DNA from: Tetracladium setigerum
Lineage: Eukaryota > Ascomycota > Leotiomycetes > Helotiales
NCBI GenBank assembly: GCA_031472005.1
Contig: PZJY01000005.1
Span: 1,798,001 to 1,862,000, forward strand
Length of the DNA: 64,000 nt
Reading direction: 5' to 3'
The notes below the pieces were generated by a model. That model ran no database searches. It was not told the origin of the DNA and saw only the letters and a program-made list of their open reading frames with translations. Both the position numbers and the translations under genes were made by a program. Positions 23,171-34,890 of the stretch are shown here, in pieces; the stretch's first letter is position 1; each line of letters opens with the position of its first letter.

Positions 23171-24398
23171 ATGTCTGAGCCGGATCCTAATTCGCGCTGC
23201 AAAGGTTCAATCATGTCAAACACCTACCCACTCGATCTGCCTGGAGCGGATCAGGTTGACAAGATAGAATCACATAAGGGTAGGCTTGAGAGGTTTTTGG
23301 AGAGGGTGAGCCAACATACTGTTGACTCGCCAAATTATAAAGCTCAAGTAAAAGAACGAGAGCTGTGGCGTCTTCATTTTGCAATGACAATGAATCAGAC
23401 AGGATCGGTATGCAATTCAAACCGTGTGCTTGCTGCTTCGCTGAACATAACATTGACCGTGATACAGTATGCAGAGGGCCTGGTTTCGGAAATGTCAGAA
23501 GTGGAATCACCCATGGGTAGAGCGTGCGTAGATGCCATCGTTAGACCACAAAATCGTCTTAGCATCCATCTGTTCAACATGTATCAAGCAGCTGTCGCTC
23601 AGCAAGATGATGACAATAATATTGAATTCAACCATTCAAAGCCGGAATGTCGAGTAATTTAGCATTATTATTATGTCGCGTTTCATTAGCTACTAATTTC
23701 TTCAAGGAACTTACGTTCGACAAAAATTTTCCCCTTCAGCGAAGATGCTCGCAGAGAAATCTTAACTGATTTGATATCGGTGCTCGAGCTTCCGTTTGCG
23801 TTGCGTATGTCATTTCCTCTGATACCCAATGTTGTTTTTAACACATTCTAACATGAACAAATCAGAACATACTGTTTCCACGACGCCATCTATTCTACAT
23901 CCTGCCCTCGCAATTGGAGATCTCCCTGGAGTTGCTACACCTGAACCTGAGCAACTTCCTACCTCGGTTGACACTCTACCAGGAGTTGTATCGGTGGGAG
24001 AACAACTAAGTTCGCTTGTGAATGCATGCAAGAGCCAGATGGCCGCCCAGACATTCGAATTGGACCAACAATTATTGAATGCTCTGACTTTGCTTCGGGG
24101 TACTATATACGAGGGTTTTGGCCCACAATCCTTGCTGAAGCGAGAATGCCATGTCGATTGCAATCTCAAGATGGTCTACTTGATGCAGCCAGTGCCACGA
24201 CTGATATGTCCAGCACGAGCTAATAAGCTGCGATGCATGCAAGTCAACGCAGACCACCACAGTCGTCGTGTACATGACAAGGATGAAAAATTCAAGATCC
24301 AGGTTAAACTTTTAAGCCTGTCCAAGGTTCACGCAAAGGGCCTTTGGGGTGTTTCTCAGCCAAACCGAGTCGAAAATTCTCCTCCTCCTCCTGGCTGA
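23171..24398 (+). CDS. Hypothetical multi-exon protein
   Basis: Three open segments with compatible phases suggest one gene. Exon A starts at ATG 23171 or 23213 and is open to about 23653. Exon B is open up to 23804, where it meets a clear GTATGT donor. The 61-nt intron 23805-23865 (TTCTAAC branch point, CAG) then leads into exon C, open to TGA at 24398. The A-to-B junction is unresolved: either a very short 36-nt intron (23654-23689) or a 128-nt intron from a GTATCA donor at 23579 to the AG at 23706. Exon A encodes an alpha-helical, charged region (HKGRLERFLERVSQH ...), and exon C starts Pro/Thr-rich. I recognise no domain, signal peptide or membrane segment. A lineage-specific protein is the likeliest reading; its function is unknown. 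Confidence 0.45.
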
Positions 24399-25137
24399 GG
24401 TTGTAACTGCCAAACACACTCGTTGAAAGCCCAACTTTGAGATTGCATCTGCACCCATCCTCGCAATGATGAAATCAGGTCCTCGTTTGCCGTAGCAGCC
24501 CCCCCCATTCGAGATGACCGCCACCGTTTATATGGTGAAGAATGGTGCTTTTTGTCCTCCTATCGCGACCATAACCGGCAAGCGACCTTTCTAGCTTCCT
24601 CTTGTTGACGATGGTTAGAGAAATGCGCGTGTTGCCAACACTGGTACAGTACAGCGCGAGACATCATCCGCTGTCACTGTTGTGATCGAACAACTGGATC
24701 AAGTAACCCAGGCAGGCACCTGTGACCTTCAACAGAATGGGGAAAGAAAGAGCGAGAGATTGGCGCTAGTGTATACTTGCTAAGTGGAGAAGTTGAATAA
24801 ATTGTTAATACGGAAAATGAATCGTTCATACAAAACCAAAAAAAAATCCTATCTGTCTTCGACGTCATGCACTTGTGCGTTCATATTAATGGTAATTCCC
24901 CTTGTTTGAACCCTCACGAGTAATATGACAGTCTCGCATTCAGGACAAAATTCCAGCAGAGTTGATTAAATTTGATTCGAATTGGTATCCTATCCTATAA
25001 CTCCATGGCCCAAAAGATACAAAAATAATTTATGGACAACACCAACAAACCATCCATCCTCGTCATCCTGCCATCATTATCATCTCTCTTTCCCTGAAAA
25101 TATGTACAAGAATTTTCATCCACTTAAATCATCATCA
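24399..25137. other. Intergenic between converging genes
   Basis: Holds the 3' flanks of the hypothetical gene and the GT31 gene and one GTACAGTAC word (24644-24652). No gene is seen. Confidence 0.5.
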
Positions 25138-26838
25138 TCATAACCCCATCTTATCACCGGCCCTCCAGTTCAGCGCAATCACTGCATCCTCTTTCCCCTC
25201 CCCTCCTTTCTTGATGTACACCTGCCTGACCACACCACCTTCCAACGCTACACTATCCACGAGCAGGTAGCTGAGTTTCATATCATCCTTCAGCTTCGGC
25301 CTGACAGGACCCAAACTGTGCTCGACACTGAATAGACCACCGTCAAACCATGTCTCCTCGATAGCTAAGAGGTTGATCTTGGTTTGATACAACTCCTTCT
25401 CTTTTCGCTCTTCTTCTTCCTTCTTCCTCCTCTCCTCTTCCGCCTTCTTTTCCTCCTCGATCTGCTCGGGCGTCTTGTTCTTATCATCCTTCTTCTCGTC
25501 GCCACGCTTTCCATTTCCCTTTAATTTCTCCAGCAAACCCGGCTTCTTGATCTTTCCACTGAGATTTCCCAATGGATAATGCGAAACAGAGTATCCGTTT
25601 GCTAAGAGGAAGTCATTCGGGAACTGCCACCTCTGCAAAAAGCACTGCCCACAAACATCGGCCACCAGATGCATCTTCTCCATGGGCAGCACAGGCTTCG
25701 CTTTCCAATGATGAACCGAGAGATACTCCCTCCCACTCTCATAAAAGCCAGACTGGTCTTCATAAATATCCAACTGATGCAAGCCATTGATGCGCGTCAA
25801 TTTCGTGTCCGAGTAGCGGTGGATACAATCCATCACGGTGATATCCCCGGCCGACGTCCTCAGATGCACATTGCAATCCTCCTTGTGAGCAACGATATTC
25901 GCCGCCGTCGACAAAGACAAGAAGATCCCCGCACCTCCAAAGCCCATCATTCCATAATGATTCACAGCATTCCAATCCTCACTCACGGATCCAATGTACC
26001 AATCTTCAGCTGGATCATGCTTATCCAGCATCTTCACCAGCGCCTTCATAGACGGGAAAAAAGTATCATCATCAATCAAGACAATCCACTTGGTCTCGGG
26101 CGTTCGGGCATTGTACAGCATTTCCACGATGGAAAAGTAGCGCTGCGCGAACCCGTGCTTTTCATCCAGTGGGCCTCGGACGGTGACGTTCATGTTGAGA
26201 TTGTAGAATTGCTGTTCCAGGAGACCCATCTCGCCCGGGTCGGCGGCTTTCTCTTCATTCTCAATCACGATACTGTGAATTTGCGAACCGGTGTTGGGAA
26301 GCCAGCGAGCAATGTGTTTGACTGTGTCCTTGAGACGGCCGACGGTGGTTTGCATTCCAAAAATGATATGTGAAGCATCGACGGTGTTGACGGAGCCTTG
26401 TGCAACCTCGAGCGTGAGAGGGGGTAGGCATCCCGTCTTTTTGCGCGAGTGAGAACCCTCCAGATTCACCGTGGCGAATTCCTTGAAAAGCGGTTCTTCC
26501 ACCTGAGTGACCAAGGGCCGTTTCGACTTCTCATTATGAATCGCGACGATATCTCTTGAGGTATACTGAAAGCTGGGTGAGAGTTCGTAGCTGGACAGCC
26601 ACGACAGATCCTCAACCTCGTTCTCGTCGCATGTTGTGGGCACCCCACCCGGTTTTTCATCCGGTGCAGGCTGCGAAGGTTTCTGAGTGAGATCTGGGAG
26701 ACTTTCATGTACTCGATTCCATGTTTCTACCACCCTCACGCGGCTGCTGTCTGTGAACTCTGTGCGTGTGAAGATGAGAAGCAGCGCGATGGTTGAGAAG
26801 GAGGCAACCCCCAGAAGCACGCGCGTGTTGCCCTTCAT
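25138..26838 (-). CDS. Type II membrane glycosyltransferase, GT31/DUF604 (Fringe-like)
   Basis: An intronless gene of 566 residues starting at ATG 26838. A short basic N-terminus and one hydrophobic helix (residues about 8-23, LLGVASFSTIALLLIF) give a type II Golgi-type anchor. The catalytic domain starts near residue 155 (SHIIFGMQTTVGRLKDTV), and the metal- and sugar-nucleotide-binding DxD motif is IDDDTFF with Asp at 256-258. GGAGIFLS and the acidic CxVMDCI...HQLD region follow, as in Fringe and the fungal DUF604 family. An odd feature is a highly charged insert (roughly residues 420-475) rich in Lys and Glu that predicts a coiled coil, after which the fold resumes with WFDGGLFSVEHSLGP. The expected reaction is transfer of a hexose onto a glycan in the secretory pathway; donor and acceptor are unknown. 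Confidence 0.88.
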   Translation of the reverse strand: MKGNTRVLLGVASFSTIALLLIFTRTEFTDSSRVRVVETWNRVHESLPDLTQKPSQPAPDEKPGGVPTTCDENEVEDLSWLSSYELSPSFQYTSRDIVAIHNEKSKRPLVTQVEEPLFKEFATVNLEGSHSRKKTGCLPPLTLEVAQGSVNTVDASHIIFGMQTTVGRLKDTVKHIARWLPNTGSQIHSIVIENEEKAADPGEMGLLEQQFYNLNMNVTVRGPLDEKHGFAQRYFSIVEMLYNARTPETKWIVLIDDDTFFPSMKALVKMLDKHDPAEDWYIGSVSEDWNAVNHYGMMGFGGAGIFLSLSTAANIVAHKEDCNVHLRTSAGDITVMDCIHRYSDTKLTRINGLHQLDIYEDQSGFYESGREYLSVHHWKAKPVLPMEKMHLVADVCGQCFLQRWQFPNDFLLANGYSVSHYPLGNLSGKIKKPGLLEKLKGNGKRGDEKKDDKNKTPEQIEEEKKAEEERRKKEEEERKEKELYQTKINLLAIEETWFDGGLFSVEHSLGPVRPKLKDDMKLSYLLVDSVALEGGVVRQVYIKKGGEGKEDAVIALNWRAGDKMGL

Positions 26839-27540
26839 TATAAATTAGTGGATCGAACGGGAAGGAACTGCGCGAAGAGCACAAATACAAAGAAGAATAA
26901 GAATAAGAATAATAGTGATAATGATAATGATATGCAACAACAACCACCACCAACAAATGAGGCGCTCAAAACAGTGTTAATGTATATGTATTTGTGTGAA
27001 GGGGAGGAGAAGGAGGAGGAGGTGGAGGTTCAGCAGCACAAAATTCGAACATGATCAGAGTATAATTTCTTATCGTAAAATGGGGGGGAAGGGATCGCCA
27101 AGATCCAGCGCCGTCGTCCTCATTTCGCAGGCGGTCTGTCAAATCAAAATGAGGGAATTGCTCGTGGACGAGACGGAAAAGGCACAGGCAGGGGCCTTGG
27201 AATCTTGGAAAGTGGGCGCAGTTCTACGGCGCAATAATTCATGATTCTCTAGTGGCTTCCTTTTCGTGCCTCCCGCCGCTTTGAAATTAAACTAAATTTG
27301 CCTTTCGGGCGAACAGCCGAGCACAGATAGATGGCAATTTTGTATTGGTCTGGCTGGGTCTCATGCTGCTAATAATTCCCGTTATGTTATGGGGAGAAAG
27401 GGCAGCATCTAAAGTGTCTTCTTTGGACATTTGACATAAATAGGAAGAAGACGATTGGTTCTGGTGAAGGGGGACGTACGTACTGTCCTTCACTTCGAAA
27501 GTATGTTGTGCTTCGCTTGTTAAAATAGCGTCGTCACTTG
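26839..27540. other. Upstream region of the GT31 gene with A-rich microsatellites
   Basis: AAGAATAAGAATAAG-type repeats and GATAAT repeats lie at about 26890-26930, just before the start codon, so probably in the leader. Nothing else is recognised. Confidence 0.5.
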
Positions 27541-29883
27541 TTTACCCCCGCGCCGCATGTTTTCTCGCATTATTATTATTATTATTATTGTCCGGACTGA
27601 ATATATTTCATGACTTCAAGATCTTTCAAAGTCTGAGACTCAGTGTCAAAGCATTATTGTGCGTGTGAAGTGCAAATGATCATTGATTGTGCCATCGTCC
27701 TTGTTCGGACAGGGCGATGGCGGTTAATTATCCTTGCAGGCGCCGCCGGGGTTGACCCCTTTTCGTCTACTCGGCAATGTTCTCGAATCAGCATAGAAGC
27801 TTTGAAGGAAAAGGGGCTTTTGAGCTTCCTTGCATTGCTGGGATGAACACTAACTGTAGTGTGTGCATTAACAACTGGAGATTTCCTCAAGTCAATGAGA
27901 ACTCTATCTTACACCTTAATTTAATGACATTTCGACCCCTAAAGTCATTCACAAAATGGCGATTGATACCTAGCAAATGAGCAAATCTTGGCATAATAGA
28001 TGGCGGGAGTCAGGTACTGTACAGTACCATTTGAGAATTCCAGAAGTGTGGGTTTTTGACTCTGCATCTACAGTGGGTATTCGATTCTTTGAGTTGTTTT
28101 GATGAAGGGAATCTTCTCAATGCTGTGATGCTGACGTGGTGTTGCACTCAGCTCAGTGACGCGGTCACAGGTGCCTTGGGACAGTGGTCTGTCTGTCTTC
28201 AGCCAATCCGCAGTTGGGACTGCGCTCGCCGGCGACTTTTGTTTGGCCTTTGGCGCATCTTCTCAACAACCAACTGTTGTAGTCTTGGATGAAGATCGTT
28301 ACGAGGACTAATCTTGTTAATATGTAGCCTGTTTGAAACAAGAGCCTTGAGTGCTAAAATTGAGAAGGGGAAAAGAGGTGTGTAAGTTATCCATGTTGTT
28401 TCTTTTGGGAGGCGGGTACTATTAACTGGTTACGAGATTTGGAAAGCTTGATCTATGTTTGGAAGTGGCGACTTCTATTCCTGATCACAGAGAAGAAGTA
28501 TCATAAAAATCAAAAATTTACTTCGTTTAGTCGGTAGAGGCGGACACTTGAAATCCCTCATCTCTTGTATGAGGGGTTTCTGCCGAGTTTGTCGACGATC
28601 ATGTGTTCTCAAAGTACCTAGTCTGACAGTCTCCAGTCTTACAGAACAGTTGCATGGTTTTCAAGATAGAATATCCAAACATTTGTGCTTAGACATTCCA
28701 ATGACAGAAACTCCCGAGAAGCGTGTTTTGAGAATAAATGGCGCATTTTGGATATCTGGAGTCCAAGCAGGACAAGGACGGACGGTGAGTGGAAGGCGAT
28801 TGGCCTCTTTCTCGTCCGCCTCATCTTCCAATCCATTGGGAGGCTGTGATTTCTGGAGCAAGCGTTCGGCACCCTCTCCCTCCACCATCTGTCAAGCATG
28901 GGTGCCGATGGTCTGTTCACAACTTCACAAGCCCGATAGCCGTTGCAGCGTTGCTTATTACTTACAGAATTACTCGCTTGTCGTTTGGCGTATAATCATT
29001 CCTCCACTCATGAGTGGCAAGTACGGAACTTGGAAGCTGTGCGAAGTTTGCATACTGATCATATTACTATCCTCTAAGAAACGCAACGAACACTCAACTC
29101 TGCCCGGATTCATGTACCTCATCCAGGACTTCAAGGCTGTCAAAGATTAACAACCACCAGCATCGTTATCTGACTCCCAGCTGGTGCAGCTGAAGTTGGA
29201 GATGCAGGGTTACAAGTTGGTGTTTCGTTGAACTCCTCGAACTTTGTAATCTTACCACTAATAAGTGCAGTGGTAAGGCATACCACACACCCTTCTCCCC
29301 AAGCTGGGTGTGTCTCCGGGGAACGATCCGTATGGCATTTCCCAAACAAAGAACACCTTTACCCAGTCAATAGACCTGCTTTCCCGTATCAGGAGACGCC
29401 ATGCTGCAACTGAATATGACGAACTCCGAGTACGCATTGCTTGAAGCCCCTGCACCGCGAGGCATTCGATGACTGGGAAGGACGAATAGGAGATTTCTTG
29501 CTATCGCCCACAAGGGTTCGAATCCTTCTGGAAGGACTCTCGAAGCCTGTCATCGGGCACTAGAAGGTCGCTAGAAGGACGCTAGAACGCCAGCCCCAGG
29601 GTTGGGCTGCCTTGGCGCTCCTGGATCATCCATCAGCTGAACATTTACACTGCATAGGAGGGTGATGTGTACAGTGTATCCTGCTATGGATCTGGAGATG
29701 TGAGAAAAGAGGAGAGAAGGGGACTTTTGTTTAGTGTCGCTGGTGTTTATAACGTAGCGTATCTGCCCCTCAAACTGTTCGTTTCCTTTCCACCATTCTG
29801 CGTTCGAGTTTCAATGTTCCTACCCATATCAGAAGTCCGTACACTCCACACAAATCTCGATTTTACGTCCTGTGTTCCTCAAG
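27541..29883. other. Long intergenic stretch
   Basis: About 2.3 kb without a supported gene. It contains an ATT microsatellite, an overlapping pair of GTACTGTAC/GTACAGTAC words (28014-28027) and CTAGAAGG(T/A)CG-like direct repeats near 29560-29590. A 201-codon frame at 28548-29150 starts only at TTG and shows no family resemblance. Confidence 0.45.
27570..27590. repeat. ATT microsatellite
   Basis: About seven consecutive ATT units in intergenic DNA. Confidence 0.9.
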
Positions 29884-30381
29884 ATGTCCCTTCTAAGACT
29901 CCAAGGGCCCGTTACCAAGTAAGCCGTACCTCCCATCCCTTCCTTAAACCAGAATCACATGTTCTTTGCCTAACATGAACGCAGACGCAAGACGCCAAGA
30001 AAACAATCCGTCATCCGAAAACAGTTCAAACCTTTCCTCCCCATCAATCCGACAGTAACCTCATCAACAACAACAACACAATCTCAGCCTCCTCAACCTT
30101 CACACACGTCAGATACAACATTTCATAACCAAAGACAACTCAAGAAAACCAAAAAATACCCATCTGAATGCCTCACATACTACCTCAAAGATCCAACAAT
30201 CACCACACCGGGTTACAACAGGTCATACACTACCTCGCTAATCAACACTTGCGGATTCCCACATGAGATTTCAGAGGTTCTTGATTTGGAGGAGGCAATA
30301 GTCACGGAAAACATATCGAGAATGTCGAGCATCATGAAGGACTTTGAGCTACACCTTGGGGAGTTGTCGGCGGAGAAGTGA
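29884..30381 (+). CDS. Small two-exon gene, unknown function
   Basis: A short exon 29884-29918 (MSLLRLQGPVTK) joins at GTAAGC to 29985-30381 over a 66-nt intron whose 3' part has a CCTAACATG branch point and a GCAG acceptor. The product is 143 residues. Exon 2 begins very basic (KTPRKQSVIRKQFK), then has a Thr/Ser/Gln-rich stretch, a Lys-rich RQLKKTKKYPSECL, and an acidic helical C-terminus (EISEVLDLEEAIVTENISRM). No signal peptide or membrane helix is seen. The frame is open and the splice signals are good, but I recognise no family. The basic N-terminus could suit a nuclear or mitochondrial protein; this is a guess. The gene has no continuous open frame longer than about 135 codons, so a simple ORF scan would miss its start. 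Confidence 0.55.
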
Positions 30382-30970
30382 TGTGTTTTCTTTTTGGCTC
30401 ATTTTGGTTTAGAATTTTGACTGGACTTATGTTTTTGCCTGTTAAGATTCCCATAGAGTTTGTTTTTGATGATATGAATACGTGCTGGTTTAGGATGTCT
30501 TTGGGCAAAGTGGATTCAATGTAATATACAATCGGGATGAGGACGAATGGTGACGATGAATGGTCGGGAGTACCTATGAAAAGATGCCGGATCTCGCTAA
30601 ACTTAAGTAATGTAAATAGACGAGGACAACGTCTTAGGAGACTATGTATAACATTTTGACATATAAAACCAGAGCCTTGTGTCCTAAATGCCTTCAAGTT
30701 TTTATTCAACGACATAATAATGCAATTGTAGATGATGTTCTGATTGGGTGTCAAAGATACCGATCTTAAGCGCCGACGTACAGCTGAAAACGCCACAAAG
30801 TTCGATGCAAAGTCCTCGTATTTCAGCTGCTGAACATCATCAACCACCATTGTGCAGCTTAACTCCAGCGATTTCACACGGATATTCGAACTTGATAACA
30901 TTTCCCGTCTCTCTTCCAAGCTCAAATGCGAGCGCAGAGACCTAAGGCTCGGCCATGACATCCGAAGCAA
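30332..30970 (-). CDS. Doubtful ORF with leucine-rich composition, possible F-box/LRR remnant
   Basis: A 212-codon frame from ATG 30970 overlaps the 3' end of the gene above by about 50 bp. Its first half (WPSLRSLRSHLSLEERREML, VKSLELSC) resembles the leucine-rich part of fungal F-box proteins. The second half shows no conserved pattern. No F-box is seen upstream. It may be a degraded gene or a chance frame. Confidence 0.25.
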   Translation of the reverse strand: MLRMSWPSLRSLRSHLSLEERREMLSSSNIRVKSLELSCTMVVDDVQQLKYEDFASNFVAFSAVRRRLRSVSLTPNQNIIYNCIIMSLNKNLKAFRTQGSGFICQNVIHSLLRRCPRLFTLLKFSEIRHLFIGTPDHSSSPFVLIPIVYYIESTLPKDILNQHVFISSKTNSMGILTGKNISPVKILNQNEPKRKHITSPPTTPQGVAQSPS

Positions 30971-31119
30971 ATGTCAGACGTCGATGAAACAACTATCCCC
31001 AAATCGCGAACAAAACACAACGCGGGGTCAATATTTTAGAAATATCAAAGCTCCATACCCCAACATTTTTATTTTGTTTCCTTTCCTCCTTAAAAAAGTT
31101 GTACAGAATTAATTTCAAC

Positions 31120-32724
31120 ATGCATTCATCACTGCTTCTCCCATCGATTTCTCTGCTGTGTGCTGTTGCACAAGCAAACACAATCCAATATCCATTCCGA
31201 CTCCCGATACAGCTCCCAGCAGATACATGTCGAGCTACGGATCTCCTCAACCCATCAAATACATGCGTAGCAGAGCGATCCTACAAAATCTACAACAACG
31301 AAGTCCACAATCACAACCATGTCCATCCTCATTCTCACCAACATTCCCATTCAAATTCCCATAGCCATCACTCGCACGAGGAGGTGAACCTCGATGACCT
31401 CTTCGAAGACTTCAAAGACCCCGACCAAGGCATTTTATGGACACACACACCTGCCTGTCTTCCTGACAATGAGACGAACCAAACATATTGCGTCTACACC
31501 AATACAAGTTACGCCCAAGGACGCGGCATATCCTTCTTCACCACGCCCGAAACAGCAGACCACATACTATCTCTCCCCGCCTTCGCAGGCGGTCCATTAC
31601 CCTCCCACGTCAATAATTTCACCAACCCGCCCTACGAAATTCGCAACATACCCGGTCGTGGAAATGGCGTATTCGCCACGAGAAAGTTGGAGCGTGGAGA
31701 TATTATCATCGCCGAGACGCCAGTGGGAGTGTATATGAGTGATGCTTTCTTCCCGGATTATGAGCTCGGATATGAGTATCTTCGGAAGACCTACGAACGA
31801 TTGCCCGAGAAGACGAGAGAGGAGTTTGAGAACTTGAGTATGCATAATCAGGGACATCCAATTATGGAGAGGGTGAATACCAATGCGTTTGCGGGTGAAT
31901 TTGGGGAGGATGCTCATTTTTGGGTGCATCCTCAAACTGCTGTAGGTTTTATCCCTTTATTTTCTTTCTTTCTTTCTTTCTTTCAGTTTGATATAGATAG
32001 AGAAAGCTAACGGTTGGTCTTGGGTAGATGTTGAACCATGACTGCCGTCCAAAGTAAGTCACTCTTGCCATTCACAATTGAGTACTATCACACGCATATA
32101 TACTAACTGCAAAATAGTGCAATGTATCATCATGACATGAATACATTTGTCCACACAACATTAGCCTCCACGACAATCAACGAGGGTGACGAGATCACCA
32201 TCACTTGTACGTTGCCTTACCATCTATGACCATCTCTATCTTTGCATCTCAATCTAATCTCCAATATAGATATCAATCTCCTAGAAACAAGAGCCGACCG
32301 AGACGAGCTCCTCAAAATCTGGGGATTCTCTTGCTCCTGCTCCCTATGCACCTCCTCCAACACAGCAAACCTCGCCTCCGAGGCACGCATTGCACAAATC
32401 CTCAAACTGCAAGAAATCCTCGCTGACTGGACGTCCTCTTCCTCCGCTACGCCAGAGGTAGCCGAGCAATTGATCAAGCTTTATGCGCGCGAGAAACTTC
32501 ATGCTGCCAAAGGCACAGGCCATATGTTCGCCGCACTGGCGTATAATGCGCTGGGTGAGGAGGGAGAGAGTAGGGAGAAGACGAAGTGGCATGCTCAGAT
32601 GGCTATTGAGGCGAAGACGGTAGGGAGTGGGGACTTGGTGAATGATGTGAGGGAGATGACTATGTTGATTGAGAAGCCAAAGCAGCATTGGAGTTGGGGA
32701 CAGAGGAAGAGGGGCATTTTTTAG
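31120..32724 (+). CDS. SET-domain protein with signal peptide and His-rich tract
   Basis: Four exons (31120-31941, 32028-32053, 32118-32206, 32270-32724) give 463 residues; the second exon is only 26 nt. The start is the ATG at 31120. Residues 1-20 (MHSSLLLPSISLLCAVAQAN) form a clear signal peptide. Residues about 64-90 are a His-rich tract with alternating His, Ser and Asn, possibly metal-binding. The SET domain begins near residue 178: PGRGNGVFATRKLERGDII, then MLNHDCRPNAMYH (the N-H-x-C-x-P-N cofactor/knot motif, with Asp for the usual Ser), GDEITITYINL, and a post-SET-like WGFSCSCSLC. SET proteins methylate lysines, usually inside the cell. Secreted or secretory-pathway members with this layout occur in filamentous fungi, but their substrate is unknown to me. 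Intron 1 contains a TTTC microsatellite. Confidence 0.9.
31963..31985. repeat. TTTC microsatellite inside intron 1 of the SET gene
   Basis: About five TTTC units lie in the intron between the first two exons. Confidence 0.85.
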
Positions 32725-34890
32725 TATTTTAAATGTAGTGTACAGTACGATGGATTGAAAATCCTTTTCGGCGTTCTTTGGTTTTGGCAATGGAGTTCAT
32801 GGAGGGAGAAAACACTGTAGACAAATATCTGGCTGAAAGATTTAAGGTAAACATAGCGTCTGAAAAAGACTCTTTTGTGTCTCAGATAAAATGAATCAAG
32901 ATATCAAGATGGACCCCAAACTACTCGAATACAAAGGATAAAGAGAACATAAGACATACCTATAAGATATCTCACAACATTATGTTAGTCTTGAAATTAG
33001 ATGACACCAACCAGCCCTTCCATTTTCGGCACAACTTGCTCAAAACTCATGAGAAGTCAAGAGCCCGAGCTCATTATTCGTCCTCACTATCAGGACTCCA
33101 GGTCCAGGGCAGGCCAGGGCCCTAAGAAATCCTAAAACCATCCCAAAAATACTTCCCACAATAATACCATCCACATTATTATTTGGCTCAGAAAAGAAAC
33201 GCGGCCGGCATCTTCAAACCGCACTGCACACCTCTTCCTTCCCCTATCTTTTCCGCAAGGTCAATTTTGCCACCCATTTCCGTAAACTCCGACCTAACTC
33301 CTCCAAAAACCTCCACCCAGCACACCAAGATCACCAAGATCTTCACACTCTCGTATTCCCAGAATAATCGGACTCCATCCGTCTTAACCACAAGACGCGT
33401 CTACTCTGTAGGTGAGAACAAGGAGAATACCAAGATATCATTTTCTCCAAGTAAAATTGTTACTGGCAAGGCACTTGAACAAGAAGATGCCAACCCCAAA
33501 ACCAAGAAAAACCGCGCAGGCACACAGCCCAATAAGAACCCAACCAACAATGTAAACTTCCAATGGAAACCAATCCTTTGCTTCCTCCTTCCCAAAGAAG
33601 TTGAAATTTGCTCCGAACCAAAAATTGAATCAAATCAAATCAAACCAAACCAAACCAAAGCAGATGACTTGAAAGGAAAAAGGGACAGGAAGGGGTTATT
33701 CAAGATCAAACGGCCAAAACGGCCAAAGCCACACTGAAAAGGGATTATTCTAGAAACCCCAACATCCAACGATCATGGAAGGGGTCATTTAAGATTTCCT
33801 TCCACACCAGTGACCACTGACCAGTAAGAGAAAGCAGAACAAGGGATTGTGAGAGGATGGGCAAGGACAGCGAGGACGGCGTGGACGACGATTGGAAGGG
33901 GCGGAAAAATCGGTAACACCCAGCCGGTGAAGCGAAATGAGAGATGGGGAAACCCGAAATTTGACACTGCAATGAAAGTTGTTCCCAAGGCATGCTAATT
34001 TCCCCGCATTTTTTTATTTTCTTTGGGGTAGGGCGTCCGAGAGGAGGCGTTTGGGTAGATTTGAGTGAGATTACTGCATTTCGAGATCGGAAATCGATCG
34101 AGCAAGGGCAGCTTTACCTTGGCTATCTTGGGATTGATCGGTGAGGGTTGGTGAGTGAGTTTTGGGTTCTGACTTGCCTGGGATATGGATGGATGGACGG
34201 GATCGATTGAGAATATCTGAATAGGTAATAAAGGGAAGGGAACTTTGCTTGGAAAGTTTGGTCTCTAGAGTGGATTGACTAGGGACGTGATATTCAGGTA
34301 CCAAAAACTCCCAAGTGCTTGGATGCACTGGACATGCATATGCTCAATCTCCTTGATGCAGAAATGACAAGTACTTTGAGATATTTTTTGAGATATTTTT
34401 TGCATGTTTTTTCTTAAGTCTGGGAGACTATCCATAGAATCAAAAAACTCATCCTCCAACTCATATGAATTCAAGTCAAAAGCTCGCCTGCTCCCTCCTC
34501 TCCTTAAATTCCATTCAAAAAGAGCCTCCATCAATGAATTTTCTGTATTCTGTATGATGATGTGTTATGTTTTATATGTAAAGGTTCAGGGTAATATCCA
34601 TCCAAATCCTGAACACCTGCAACCAAAGCTCCCGAATGCAACCGTATGTGTGTCCCACGGTAAAGACAAAAAAGATATCAAAACAAACAAGCCAGCTTGG
34701 CAAGCGATGCAATGCAAACTCATCCTCCACTATGCACAATGATACAAACCACACCTCTCGGCGCTCTCTCACTCATTAACAAAACAAAAAATTGAGATAG
34801 ACATTATGTAGACAAGGTGAAGTTTTCCCTTTTTGCCTAGTCCTCCAAAGTCATGACCAAAAACAAAAACAATGCGATGGCGGACGATGA
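32725..34890. other. Intergenic between converging genes
   Basis: About 2.2 kb. It holds a GTACAGTAC word (32740-32748), an AAATC/AAACC low-complexity tract (33630-33660) and a duplicated TGAGATATTTTT (34376-34402). A 184-codon frame at 33183-33737 starts at TTG, is low-complexity and ends in Lys/Pro-rich sequence; an antisense frame at 33401-33595 is hydrophobic. Neither convinces me as a gene. Confidence 0.45.

Noticed and set aside
28548..29150. 201-codon frame on the plus strand
   Set aside because: Opens at TTG, with overlapping antisense frames of similar length and no recognisable domain.
29505..29540. Perfect B-box word GGTTCGAATCC suggesting a tRNA
   Set aside because: The T stem has a mismatch and a wobble, the 3' acceptor (TGGAAGG) has no partner upstream, and no A box is found.
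33183..33737. 184-codon frame rich in Lys, Asn and Pro
   Set aside because: It starts at TTG, is low-complexity, ends in a AAATC/AAACC tract and resembles no family.
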